Source: a virus
Length of the DNA: 28,304 nt
IMG/VR virus record: IMGVR_UViG_3300042945_001946
Location: 1-28,304 of that record
Direction: 5' to 3' (one strand)
Position 1 is the first letter of the stretch; each line of letters opens with the position of its first letter. Under the pieces are notes generated by a model. That model saw nothing but the letters and a program-made list of their open reading frames with translations. It did not search any database and was not told where the DNA came from. Made by a program: the position numbers and the translations under genes. Shown here piece after piece: positions 16,474 through 22,529 of this stretch.

Positions 16474-17235
16474 CTATGGACTCAACCGTGCTTTATGAAG
16501 ACGCTTCTCTTCATAATAACCCCAAACATTTGGTGCCCACTTTTGAATTTCTGGAGCAACTTGTTCACATAATGCCTGAATTTCAAGTTGAGCATCCAAC
16601 TTAGCACGAAGATCAAGAATATGAAGAATAGAACGAAGATTGCAAGAAACTACAAAGTTCTGACGAATTCCTTGTGCTAGACCATCACGAATATGTTCTT
16701 CACACATTCCCTTTTCATACTTCACAGCATAACGCTTACATCCTTCTACATACCATTTCATCTCATCATCATAATCTTCTTGAGTCCATTCATACTTCTT
16801 ACCCTTACGATTGGTATAGAAACCAGGAGGACGAGAATAGAAAACTTCATCAGGTTTTAGTTCTCCTTGTGCCACCTTCACAACTCTCTTACCAGTGTAT
16901 CGTTGAGATTGAACATCAAATGTCACACCTACCCTGTGAGTTCTTGCTTGCACCATAACGTTGTGAACATACCCAGACACCGAGAAAGTAATACCGGGAT
17001 GTTCTACAGGTCCCCAGTGCCCTCGTTCGTTGCTTAGAAGTTGCTCTACGATCCATTCACCACACTTCTGCGGTGTAGGAATTTCTTGATAATGAATAGG
17101 AATTTCTGAATAGTCACATTTTCCTGCTTGGTAAATTACCTGCTCTGGAATTGGATATCCTTGAAGTTTTACTACTTCAAGTCTTTTATCTAGTTCAAGA
17201 AGGTCTTTTGCTTTTACTGGTTTCATAGTTTTCAA
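16474..17235 (-). CDS. thyX: ThyX flavin-dependent thymidylate synthase
   Basis: A 253-aa protein. The ThyX signature region is R98-T-H-R101 followed by SQRYTGKR (S110), preceded by GPVEHPGITFSVSG and followed by GLAQGIRQNFV and a late LHILDLRAKLDAQLEIQ. ThyX makes dTMP from dUMP using FAD and methylenetetrahydrofolate, supplying thymidine for phage replication. The classical motif is RHR-x7-S; here it reads RTHR-x8-S, a form I associate with cyanobacterial and cyanophage enzymes. It overlaps the 51-aa upstream gene by 4 nt. Confidence 0.93.
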   Translation of the reverse strand: MKTMKPVKAKDLLELDKRLEVVKLQGYPIPEQVIYQAGKCDYSEIPIHYQEIPTPQKCGEWIVEQLLSNERGHWGPVEHPGITFSVSGYVHNVMVQARTHRVGVTFDVQSQRYTGKRVVKVAQGELKPDEVFYSRPPGFYTNRKGKKYEWTQEDYDDEMKWYVEGCKRYAVKYEKGMCEEHIRDGLAQGIRQNFVVSCNLRSILHILDLRAKLDAQLEIQALCEQVAPEIQKWAPNVWGYYEEKRLHKARLSP

Positions 17236-17387
17236 TCGTAGTCTTCAAATACTTCTTCGTAATCTAATTGCAATGGTCCAATACTTTTAGTATTTTTTTG
17301 TTTTGGATCAGAATAAATTTCTGCTTTAAGTGAATCTATTAATAATTCCATATTACGAACAATAAGTTTTAATTTTTCTTTGTCCAT
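17232..17387 (-). CDS. Small conserved protein upstream of thyX
   Basis: A 51-aa protein starting MDKEKLKLIVRNMELLIDSL, helical, with an acidic end (EEVFEDYD). The internal ATG at 17387 is preferred over an upstream one because AGAGAA precedes it and the N-terminal extension is not protein-like. It overlaps thyX by 4 nt. The terminator at 17419-17445 lies just upstream, so this gene and thyX either have a weak promoter of their own or depend on readthrough. Function unknown. Confidence 0.7.
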   Translation of the reverse strand: MDKEKLKLIVRNMELLIDSLKAEIYSDPKQKNTKSIGPLQLDYEEVFEDYD

Positions 17388-17418
17388 TAAATTAGTATTC
17401 TCTTTTAATATTTTACAC

Positions 17419-17445
17419 AAAAAAAGGGAGGATGTCAATCCTCCC
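17419..17445 (-). terminator. Intrinsic terminator after the DUF4278 gene pair
   Basis: GGGAGGAT (17426-17433), a 4-nt loop and ATCCTCCC (17438-17445) form a perfect 8-bp stem. On the minus strand seven T residues (17425-17419) follow. It ends the short DUF4278 transcript. Confidence 0.88.
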
Positions 17446-17449
17446 AGTT

Positions 17450-17551
17450 TCAGGCAACTTGTGATTTCTTTGCCATATTCAGTTGTGCTACTTGAAGAAG
17501 TTTTTCCTTCTTTGCTTTTCTTTTGAGATAGCGAACAAAATAAGTGTTCAT
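17450..17551 (-). CDS. 33-aa very basic peptide downstream of the DUF4278 protein
   Basis: The ORF starts with MNTYFVRYLKRKAKKEKLL and ends KKSQVA. It has a strong ribosome site (GGAGGG, 6-7 nt before ATG), overlaps the previous gene by 4 nt (ATGA), and a terminator follows its stop by 4 nt. This arrangement makes expression likely. The many Lys/Arg residues suggest nucleic-acid or membrane-surface binding, but no family is recognised. Confidence 0.7.
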   Translation of the reverse strand: MNTYFVRYLKRKAKKEKLLQVAQLNMAKKSQVA

Positions 17552-17685
17552 TTGTGTCCCTCCTTCACATACTTAACACCACGATAGGTTTCGTTGTATT
17601 GTTGAGGTTGCTGCATCATTTGCTGTTGGTATTCAATACGCTTTTGAGTATCATATTCAACACCACGATATACGACTTTAGACAT
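17548..17685 (-). CDS. DUF4278-like small protein (YRG repeat)
   Basis: A 45-aa protein with two copies of a Y-R-G-V-x-Y motif (VVYRGVEYD near the start, ETYRGVKYV near the end) separated by a Gln-rich stretch. This matches my recollection of DUF4278, a short cyanobacterial and cyanophage family of unknown role. AAGGAG lies 8 nt before the ATG. It is the first gene of a two-gene transcript with its own promoter, a structured ~130-nt leader and a terminator, so it seems strongly and separately regulated. Confidence 0.8.
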   Translation of the reverse strand: MSKVVYRGVEYDTQKRIEYQQQMMQQPQQYNETYRGVKYVKEGHK

Positions 17686-17693
17686 TAGGTTTT

Positions 17694-17820
17694 CTCCTTA
17701 ATGGTTTAGGTTAAAGAGCGTTCCTTCAGTCGGCTTTTGCGTTCGCTATTCGGAAATAGCGAATGAACGTACCGTTCCGAGTCAACTTACTTCCGTCCCA
17801 TATGGGATGAACGTAGAGGT
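17694..17820 (-). ncRNA. Structured 5' leader of the DUF4278 transcript
   Basis: This stretch is non-coding, more GC-rich than its surroundings and full of pairing: TTCGCTATT/AATAGCGAA (17742-17763, 9 bp, 4-nt loop), a 12-nt palindrome TCCCATATGGGA (17796-17807), and GAACG/CGTTC near 17765-17777. TACGTTCAT occurs twice in the same orientation. It lies between a sigma-70-like promoter and the DUF4278 ribosome site. It could be a cis-regulatory RNA or a stable 5' region; no known riboswitch class was recognised. Confidence 0.5.
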
Positions 17821-17849
17821 ATACTACCTCATTGGAGATATTTAGTCAA
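17821..17849 (-). promoter_or_regulatory. Sigma-70-like promoter of the DUF4278 transcript
   Basis: Minus-strand TTGACT (17849-17844), 17-nt spacer, TAGTAT (17826-17821). CTAAATA, a weak late-like motif, overlaps the -35 region. GAGGTA/TACCTC flanks the -10 box as an inverted repeat. Confidence 0.5.
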
Positions 17850-18033
17850 CTAATTTTGTATCCTTTGATGCAATTTCAGGTTCTTTTAATAATTCACTAA
17901 TTATATTTTCAGTTCCATCCATCACTTTAACTTGATAAAGTGGAGATTTCATATACTTTTTTAGTTTTTTATATTTCTTCTTAATCTTTGTAAATTCTTC
18001 TGGGTCAATATTTGCAACGATTTTATCATTCAT
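17842..18033 (-). CDS. Hypothetical Lys-rich 63-aa protein
   Basis: Starts MNDKIVANIDPEEFTKIKKK and carries a strongly basic helix. Overlaps the 87-aa gene by 4 nt, so it is co-translated. No family recognised. Confidence 0.65.
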   Translation of the reverse strand: MNDKIVANIDPEEFTKIKKKYKKLKKYMKSPLYQVKVMDGTENIISELLKEPEIASKDTKLVD

Positions 18034-18293
18034 TTTTTACTTTTCCTTTCCGGTTTAGTTTGCCCATAAAATTTTGGATTCACCCTTCCACTTGTCCATT
18101 CAATTGATTGAATGGACCCTTTTCCGTATTGATCATAATATGAATCAAATATATGAACTTTACTATTTGATTGTACAATATCATAATAAGTTTTACTTTC
18201 TATAATATAAGTAACCAAATATGAATTTAATGGAAGATTTTTATCATTTGATAATATCTTATCACACTTTTCATGAATAATTTTTAATAACAT
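18030..18293 (-). CDS. Hypothetical 87-aa protein
   Basis: Starts MLLKIIHEKCDKILSNDKNL, with a beta-strand-like middle (YLVTYIIESKTYYDIVQSN) and a basic end (KPERKSKK). A strong ribosome site (GAGGAG, 5 nt before ATG) supports the start. Follows the DUF6433-like gene by 9 nt and overlaps the next by 4 nt. Function unknown. Confidence 0.7.
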   Translation of the reverse strand: MLLKIIHEKCDKILSNDKNLPLNSYLVTYIIESKTYYDIVQSNSKVHIFDSYYDQYGKGSIQSIEWTSGRVNPKFYGQTKPERKSKK

Positions 18294-18302
18294 TTAAACT
18301 CC

Positions 18303-18896
18303 TCAACTGCGGTTTCCCCAAATAATATCTGAGTATGCTTCGGAAACAATTTCTTTTGTAATTTTATATTTTTTCTGAAGTTCTTTATTCTTCACAAGAC
18401 AAACAATTTCTGCTTCAAGTGGATGTAAACCTTCTAGCATTTGAATAAACATTGTTTCTCTGCGAAGAGATGCCAAAGAATCATTTCCACCTTTAATGAA
18501 ATTATAAAATCTTACATATTCTTTACGAATTGTAGTATGGTCTTGAGTTAAGTCTGATGCATTTCCAAGAGAAGTAGTTGCACTATTGTTCATAGCGTCA
18601 ATGAAATTATCAACTTTATTAGTTAAAGTTCCACTAAATTTTTGTTCTGATTTTAAATTAGAGTATGGAACTTCTCCAGGAGGAAGAACAGTAATTACTG
18701 TTTCATCGAAATTCCATATGAACAATGCTTTCAATGATGGATGTTCATATTTTTGTAGAATTTCCACTTTCTTTGAATTTGATCTTTGTTTATTTACAAG
18801 ATCAAAGATTTCAAATGCAAAGGGATTAGAAGGAAGTTCTATATTTACAGAAGAATCAGTTGTCTTCTTCTTCTTCGTCGTTGTTGCTATCGTCAT
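18303..18896 (-). CDS. DUF6433-like conserved cyanophage protein
   Basis: About 197 aa from the ATG at 18896. Recognisable blocks are FIWNFDETVITVLPPGEVPY, FYNFIKGGNDSLASLRRETM and LEGLHPLEAEIVCLVKNKEL, then KYKITKEIVSEAYSDIIWG. These resemble a family of unknown function (which I recall as DUF6433) common in T4-like cyanophages. Start choice is uncertain: the frame is open to 18956, but that would overlap the upstream 80-aa gene by 100 nt, and no clear ribosome site marks either ATG. A Thr/Lys-rich N-terminus precedes the conserved part. Virion or takeover roles have no support here. Confidence 0.75.
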   Translation of the reverse strand: MTIATTTKKKKTTDSSVNIELPSNPFAFEIFDLVNKQRSNSKKVEILQKYEHPSLKALFIWNFDETVITVLPPGEVPYSNLKSEQKFSGTLTNKVDNFIDAMNNSATTSLGNASDLTQDHTTIRKEYVRFYNFIKGGNDSLASLRRETMFIQMLEGLHPLEAEIVCLVKNKELQKKYKITKEIVSEAYSDIIWGNRS

Positions 18897-19098
18897 AATC
18901 GTTTTCAAATCTAATTGCAAGTATTTCATCTGGTAAAATATTACCATTTTCATCAAGCATTTCTGGATGCATAATTATATGGTTTCCTTTATTTAGAAAA
19001 GCATGAGTAATATTGTTTAAGAACCAACCTATAACTCCACCAAAAACAAAAAATAAAAAACTTATTAAGCAAAAAATAGTTAATATTGCGGGTTCCAT
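18856..19098 (-). CDS. Small membrane protein with acidic tail
   Basis: An 80-aa protein with one N-terminal transmembrane segment (~5-28; SFLFFVFGGVIGWFL), the motif HPEMLDENGNILPDEILAI and a strongly acidic end (NNDEEEEDN). GGAG lies 7 nt before the ATG. Similar short membrane proteins with an 'HPEMxDENG' motif occur in other cyanophages. Probably anchored in the host membrane with the acidic tail in the cytoplasm; role unknown. Overlaps the DUF6433-like gene by about 40 nt. Confidence 0.75.
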   Translation of the reverse strand: MEPAILTIFCLISFLFFVFGGVIGWFLNNITHAFLNKGNHIIMHPEMLDENGNILPDEILAIRFENDYDDSNNDEEEEDN

Positions 19099-19100
19099 AT

Positions 19101-19310
19101 TTATTCTCCGAGAGATCTTTTTTTTATATAAACTGAAAACTCAAATTCAAAATGAATCTCTTTTTGAAATAGAGAAAACATTTTGCCAAATTTGAATAAA
19201 AAAGGATTTGGCTTTTTGGGTTTTGATTTCTCCCCCAATATTAACTCTACTCCTCTATTTATTGGAATATCAAATGATTTTGTTTTCCGTGAGATATTTA
19301 ACTGTGTCAC
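19101..19310 (-). CDS. Hypothetical 69-aa basic protein, GTG start
   Basis: Reads from GTG at 19310, which has a near-perfect AGGAGG ribosome site 5 nt upstream inside the 3' end of grx. It overlaps grx by 41 nt. The product is basic and Phe-rich (PFLFKFGKMFSLFQ). The strong ribosome site and the tight fit to the next gene (2 nt) argue that it is real. No family recognised. Confidence 0.65.
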   Translation of the reverse strand: MTQLNISRKTKSFDIPINRGVELILGEKSKPKKPNPFLFKFGKMFSLFQKEIHFEFEFSVYIKKRSLGE

Positions 19311-19518
19311 TACACCCTCCTAATTTAATTTGATTCATAATAACTTGAGGAAACGTAGATCCTTCACCAAATTCACTATAAAATTGTTCTCTAGTAAAAT
19401 CAGATCCAAGAGAATAAACTTTAATCGGACAACCTTTAGTTCCCGAAAGATGATTAAGTATTGAAATCACTTTATCGCAATATGGACAACCTTGTTTTGA
19501 ATAAACAGTAAAATTCAT
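19270..19518 (-). CDS. grx: Glutaredoxin
   Basis: An 82-aa protein of typical glutaredoxin length with the dithiol active site C11-P-Y-C14 (YSKQGCPYCD), a cis-Pro region TFPQVIMN and a GGCSD motif at the glutathione-binding end. It reduces disulfides using glutathione and may supply electrons to ribonucleotide reductase during infection. It lies between speD and small hypothetical genes on the same strand. Confidence 0.92.
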   Translation of the reverse strand: MNFTVYSKQGCPYCDKVISILNHLSGTKGCPIKVYSLGSDFTREQFYSEFGEGSTFPQVIMNQIKLGGCSDTVKYLTENKII

Positions 19519-19563
19519 AATTTTTTTAATGATAGTCGAAACTACTTATACAATTAACAGAAA

Positions 19564-19917
19564 TTATATTCCTCGTTCAATTATAGTCATAGTTGGTTTT
19601 TTTGATTTTAATGCATTTATCATAAAATCACAAGCTTTATCTGGATTGGTGTGTTGTCCACAAGTAAAAATATCTACTGCTGCATATTCTTTTTCTGGCC
19701 AAGTATGAATACTTATGTGACTTTCCGACAATAAGCATATTGCGGTAACTCCTTGAGGAGTAAATTCATATTTAAGCTCATTCAATAAAGTTGCATTCGA
19801 TTGAACAATTGCTTCACGCAATGACATCATAATATGTTCCACATCATTCAGAAGATAATTATCACAAGAACATAAATCCAATATGTAATGTGATCCTAAT
19901 ATTTCTTGTGCTGTCAT
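19564..19917 (-). CDS. speD: S-adenosylmethionine decarboxylase proenzyme
   Basis: A 117-aa protein of the short prokaryotic SpeD type. The motif SESHISIHTWPE carries the self-cleavage site E65-S66, where Ser becomes the pyruvoyl group; H71 and C86 (DIFTCG) are the expected processing and catalytic residues. It makes decarboxylated SAM for spermidine synthesis and is common in cyanophages. A late promoter motif (19939-19946) lies just upstream, so expression is probably late. Confidence 0.92.
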   Translation of the reverse strand: MTAQEILGSHYILDLCSCDNYLLNDVEHIMMSLREAIVQSNATLLNELKYEFTPQGVTAICLLSESHISIHTWPEKEYAAVDIFTCGQHTNPDKACDFMINALKSKKPTMTIIERGI

Positions 19918-19938
19918 TTCAATTCATTTACGCTTGTC

Positions 19939-19946
19939 TATTTATT
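19939..19946 (-). promoter_or_regulatory. T4-type late promoter (AATAAATA) of speD
   Basis: Minus-strand AATAAATA, 22-29 nt upstream of the speD ATG, between speD and the HNH gene. Confidence 0.55.
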
Positions 19947-19951
19947 TTATA

Positions 19952-20323
19952 TCAATATGCAATATTTTTTCTTGGGCGATATGAATGAAGATTTGTTGGA
20001 GGTTCTGGTTTTATCCAATTCTTAATCTTATTATAGTTTTCTTGAGAAAAGAAATCTTGATTATAATACCATTGCTCCCAAGGAGTATGACCCTTGGATT
20101 GATTACAAGATTTACAGCAAGATACCACATTCGTTTTAATATCAAGTCCACCTTTACATTGTGGAATGATATGATCTAGTGTTATATTTTCTTCCGACTC
20201 ACAATAGGCACATTTGTGTTCCCATTGTTCTTTTATATTTCTCCTCCACATTCGTTTTGCTTCTGCTTTACTTGTCGTTTCTAGATTAAACAGATAGTCC
20301 TTAAACGAGTGTAGAGGAATCAT
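19952..20323 (-). CDS. HNH endonuclease
   Basis: A 123-aa protein. C38-A-Y-C41, D50-H51 (TLDHIIPQCKGG), N65 and C70..C73 give the Cys4-type HNH fold (betabetaalpha-metal). The ATG at 20323 is chosen: an in-frame TTG at 20335 lies only about 2 nt from the expected late-promoter start point. Stand-alone HNH genes in T4-like phages are often homing endonucleases sitting between other genes, and here it separates speD from a conserved 104-aa gene and has its own promoter motif. The target is unknown. Confidence 0.85.
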   Translation of the reverse strand: MIPLHSFKDYLFNLETTSKAEAKRMWRRNIKEQWEHKCAYCESEENITLDHIIPQCKGGLDIKTNVVSCCKSCNQSKGHTPWEQWYYNQDFFSQENYNKIKNWIKPEPPTNLHSYRPRKNIAY

Positions 20324-20343
20324 AAGTATTTGCAACTTATAAT

Positions 20344-20351
20344 TATTTATT
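20344..20351 (-). promoter_or_regulatory. T4-type late promoter (AATAAATA) of the HNH gene
   Basis: Minus-strand AATAAATA, 21-28 nt upstream of the chosen HNH ATG (20323), in the 48-nt gap after the 104-aa gene. Confidence 0.5.
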
Positions 20352-20370
20352 CTTTGTTCTTATAATTTCC

Positions 20371-20685
20371 TCATATTATTACTGGTTCTGCCTGACTTTC
20401 TGGTAGTTTGATTTGTGGTAGTTGATTAATTTTTTCAACCATCCAATTTTCTTGATGTTCTTTATAAGGAGTAGAATCAATTTGAATTCCAGTAGTAGGA
20501 AGTTGTTTTGGAATTTCAATATCAACTACTGGACCCATCATAAATTTATTTCTTGTGATTGTCCTATTTTGAGGATCAAAAGAAACCATCGCAAGAGCAT
20601 CTACTTCTTCACCACAATCAGCAATCTTTCTTCCAGTTTTAATTTCAATTACAGAAAAATAATCTTCACTATTGTACTTTTTCAT
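20371..20685 (-). CDS. Conserved hypothetical cyanophage protein, 104 aa
   Basis: From ATG 20685: MKKYNSEDYFSVIEIKTGRK, then EEVDALAMVSFDPQNRTITR and an extended Pro-rich C-terminus. The N-terminal part looks like a small beta domain. The open frame extends upstream to 20766, but that part overlaps the 41-aa gene in another frame, so the internal ATG is preferred. No family recognised. Confidence 0.7.
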   Translation of the reverse strand: MKKYNSEDYFSVIEIKTGRKIADCGEEVDALAMVSFDPQNRTITRNKFMMGPVVDIEIPKQLPTTGIQIDSTPYKEHQENWMVEKINQLPQIKLPESQAEPVII

Positions 20686-20794
20686 TTTTAGAAGTCTTTT
20701 GATTATTATAGGACACTTGGGGTTTCCTGTAAAGACCAGGCCAAGTGTCTCTAATAATCTCCGCAAGTTTATAAGGAGTTTCTGAATTAATCAC
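20669..20794 (-). CDS. 41-aa ORF with GTG start between two conserved genes
   Basis: GTG at 20794 directly follows the stop of the 68-aa gene and has GGAGG 5 nt upstream. The product (VINSETPYKLAEIIRDTWPG at the start) looks like a normal soluble peptide. It overlaps the start of the 104-aa gene by 17 nt. A large inverted repeat (20701-20759) occupies its middle. Coding is supported by the ribosome site and tight packing; the alternative is a structured intergenic RNA. Confidence 0.55.
   Translation of the reverse strand: MINSETPYKLAEIIRDTWPGLYRKPQVSYNNQKTSKNEKVQ
20701..20759. repeat. 59-nt imperfect inverted repeat
   Basis: GATTATTA/TAATAATC (8 bp), GACACTTGG/CCAAGTGTC (9 bp) and CCTG/CAGG (4 bp) nest with small internal loops, giving up to 21 paired positions. 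No T run follows on either strand, so it is not an ordinary terminator. Confidence 0.7.
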
Positions 20795-21001
20795 CTAACC
20801 CTCCCAAGTTTCGTAAATATTTCTAAAATACAAATCAACTTTATTTAAGTCATCCAGATGAACATCACAAGTGTAGTTATGATCATCACACCATTCTAAT
20901 GCAATTTCATGAAATTTTTGTTCCGATATAGTTCTTTCAACTCCATAAGTTCTCGCAAATGAGGACATTATGAAATTCCAGCACTGATCTTCGCGTTTCA
21001 T
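20795..21001 (-). CDS. Hypothetical 68-aa protein after talC
   Basis: Starts MKREDQCWNFIMSSFARTYG and contains FHEIALEWCDDHNYTCDVH and DLYFRNIYETWEG. Overlaps talC by 4 nt (ATGA), so it is co-translated with it. Probably a small alpha/beta protein; function unknown. Confidence 0.75.
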   Translation of the reverse strand: MKREDQCWNFIMSSFARTYGVERTISEQKFHEIALEWCDDHNYTCDVHLDDLNKVDLYFRNIYETWEG

Positions 21002-21657
21002 TCTTTTCCTTTCAGAACTTCCTCCCAGTCCTTCTGGAATAACTCAAGCCCCTTATCTGTCATAATGTTCTTATACATCGCCCAGAATACAACTGGAGGA
21101 ATTGTAACAACATCTGCCCCATATTTTGCACACTGTTCTACTTGCCTTACATCACGAAGAGATGCTGCAAGAATTTGAGTGCTTGTATATGTTTGGTTAA
21201 AAACTTCACGGATATTCTTGATGAGTTCAATACCATCTACAGAATTATCCATCCAACGACCCACGAACGGAGAAATATAAGTTGCTCCTGCCTTTGATGC
21301 AAGTATTGCCTGTGCTACCGAGAACACAAGAGTTACATTTGTTTTGATACCAAGTGAGGAAAGATGCTTACATGCTTTCAATCCTTCTACGGTACAAGGA
21401 ACTTTGATTGTAACTGCTGGTGCGATTGTATAATAATGTTTTGCTTCTGTAAGCATTTCCTCTGCCGTATCTGCAACGACTTCTGCCGAAATGCTTTCTA
21501 ACTCTGGAAATATTTTTGAAATTTCACTAATAACTTCTTGAAGTTGTCTACCACTTTTAAGAATCAAAGTGGGATTTGTAGTAACTCCATCTAGTAGTCC
21601 AGTATCATATGCTGAACTAATCATTGAAACATCTGCCGTGTCTAAAAAGATCTTCAT
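20998..21657 (-). CDS. talC: Transaldolase, TalC/FSA type
   Basis: A 219-aa protein of the short transaldolase/fructose-6-phosphate aldolase class. It has D6 (FLDTADV), TTNPTLI with N28, Schiff-base Lys K85 (TIKVPCTVEGL) and ATYISPFVGRWMD with Y127 and R134. Phage TalC pushes host carbon through the pentose phosphate pathway to make NADPH and ribose for nucleotides, and works with phage photosystem genes. AAGGAG lies 13 nt before the ATG, farther than usual, and sits in the stem of the upstream hairpin. The 68-aa gene follows with overlap. Confidence 0.95.
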   Translation of the reverse strand: MKIFLDTADVSMISSAYDTGLLDGVTTNPTLILKSGRQLQEVISEISKIFPELESISAEVVADTAEEMLTEAKHYYTIAPAVTIKVPCTVEGLKACKHLSSLGIKTNVTLVFSVAQAILASKAGATYISPFVGRWMDNSVDGIELIKNIREVFNQTYTSTQILAASLRDVRQVEQCAKYGADVVTIPPVVFWAMYKNIMTDKGLELFQKDWEEVLKGKE

Positions 21658-21662
21658 AAAAG

Positions 21663-21699
21663 AAAAAGAACTCCTTAGTAATTATAAGAAGTTCTTTTT
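21663..21699 (-). terminator. Hairpin/terminator between the phosphoesterase gene and talC
   Basis: AAAAAGAACT (21663-21672) pairs with AGTTCTTTTT (21690-21699), and CTTA/TAAG extends the stem. The T stretch is partly in the stem, with CTTTT after it on the minus strand. The talC ribosome site (minus AAGGAG, 21676-21671) lies in one arm, so the hairpin may also limit talC translation on readthrough RNA. Confidence 0.65.
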
Positions 21700-21735
21700 A
21701 GGTGTCTATAAATTGTTGGGATTTGAAGATATTAT

Positions 21736-22437
21736 TCAATATTTTTCCAAGCAATAGATTCCGTTCTTTTCCACAATTGCAGAACAAGTATCTACAAAAT
21801 CTCCGCAGCACATATAAGTAATTTTATCAAACTTACGAATATTTCCAGAATGTATATGACCACAAATTACTCCATCATATTTCTTATCTCTCTGAACACA
21901 AAATGATGCAATATCAGTCTCATATTGATTGATATAGTTCTTACCCCGAACACTATTCTTCAGTGCATAAACCAAGGAGAATCTGAAGAATCTTTCCAGG
22001 AACAAACTGAGTGGTGTAATCAATTCATATCCTTTATTAAACATCAATTGTTTCCAGGAACCGGATGAATATTCAGAATACTTATCTCCATGAACACAAA
22101 GAAACTTATTACCTTTTGAATCTTTATGAGTATATTCGTCTACCATTCGGAAGTTCTTATGTTCAAAGTTCGTATAACGACGAATCTCTGCTTCGTGATT
22201 TCCAAGAATATAAATGACTTCTGTTCCTTTCTTTGCTAGATTTAGAATCTGATGAACACATTTTGTATGTTCTTTTGTCCAACGAGTATTATATTTTTCC
22301 ATACAGTAGATGTCTATAATATCACCTACCATTACTAACTTTTTAGTTTTGAGTTCTTTCAAAAACTTTAAGAACTTTTCAGTATTACATCTAGGTGTTC
22401 CTAAATGAACATCACTGATAAAAGTTGCGTCGTACAT
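21736..22437 (-). CDS. Calcineurin-like metallophosphoesterase (LpxH-like)
   Basis: A 233-aa protein with all five metal motifs in order: D9-x-H11 (SDVHLG), G38-D39 (VGDIID), G79-N-H81-E, H116 (CVHGDK) and G193-HIH. The arrangement resembles UDP-2,3-diacylglucosamine pyrophosphatase LpxH. Cyanophage members are of unknown substrate; nucleotide, nucleic-acid or lipid-A-precursor hydrolysis are all possible. The gene stands alone between the endonuclease gene and a hairpin before talC. TATAAT lies about 25 nt upstream, without a clear -35 box. Confidence 0.88.
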   Translation of the reverse strand: MYDATFISDVHLGTPRCNTEKFLKFLKELKTKKLVMVGDIIDIYCMEKYNTRWTKEHTKCVHQILNLAKKGTEVIYILGNHEAEIRRYTNFEHKNFRMVDEYTHKDSKGNKFLCVHGDKYSEYSSGSWKQLMFNKGYELITPLSLFLERFFRFSLVYALKNSVRGKNYINQYETDIASFCVQRDKKYDGVICGHIHSGNIRKFDKITYMCCGDFVDTCSAIVEKNGIYCLEKY

Positions 22438-22462
22438 AAAAAGTTGTGGTTTATCTTATATA

Positions 22463-22528
22463 TTATAGCAGAGACATCAGAAAGAGGAACACTCCAAAGA
22501 GTTGGAAGAGGAGGAGGATGAGGAGCAT
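22463..22528 (-). CDS. Possible 21-aa hydrophobic peptide
   Basis: ATG at 22528 overlaps the endonuclease-gene end closely. The product is almost purely Leu/Phe (MLLILLLFQLFGVFLFLMSLL), enough for one membrane span. There is no ribosome site, so expression is doubtful. It is listed because the interval has no other gene. Confidence 0.25.
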   Translation of the reverse strand: MLLILLLFQLFGVFLFLMSLL

Positions 22529-22529
22529 T

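Noticed and set aside
19098-19105. AATAAATA at the start of the 80-aa membrane protein gene
   Set aside because: It overlaps the start codon itself, so it cannot be the promoter of that gene; it is the spacer after the GGAG ribosome site.
20701-20759. Inverted repeat as a terminator or tRNA
   Set aside because: There is no T run on either strand, and no anticodon arm or acceptor features fit a tRNA.
22455-22467. Promoter for the metallophosphoesterase gene (TATAAT)
   Set aside because: The -10 hexamer is good, but no -35 box occurs at 16-18 nt and AT-rich sequence makes chance matches common.
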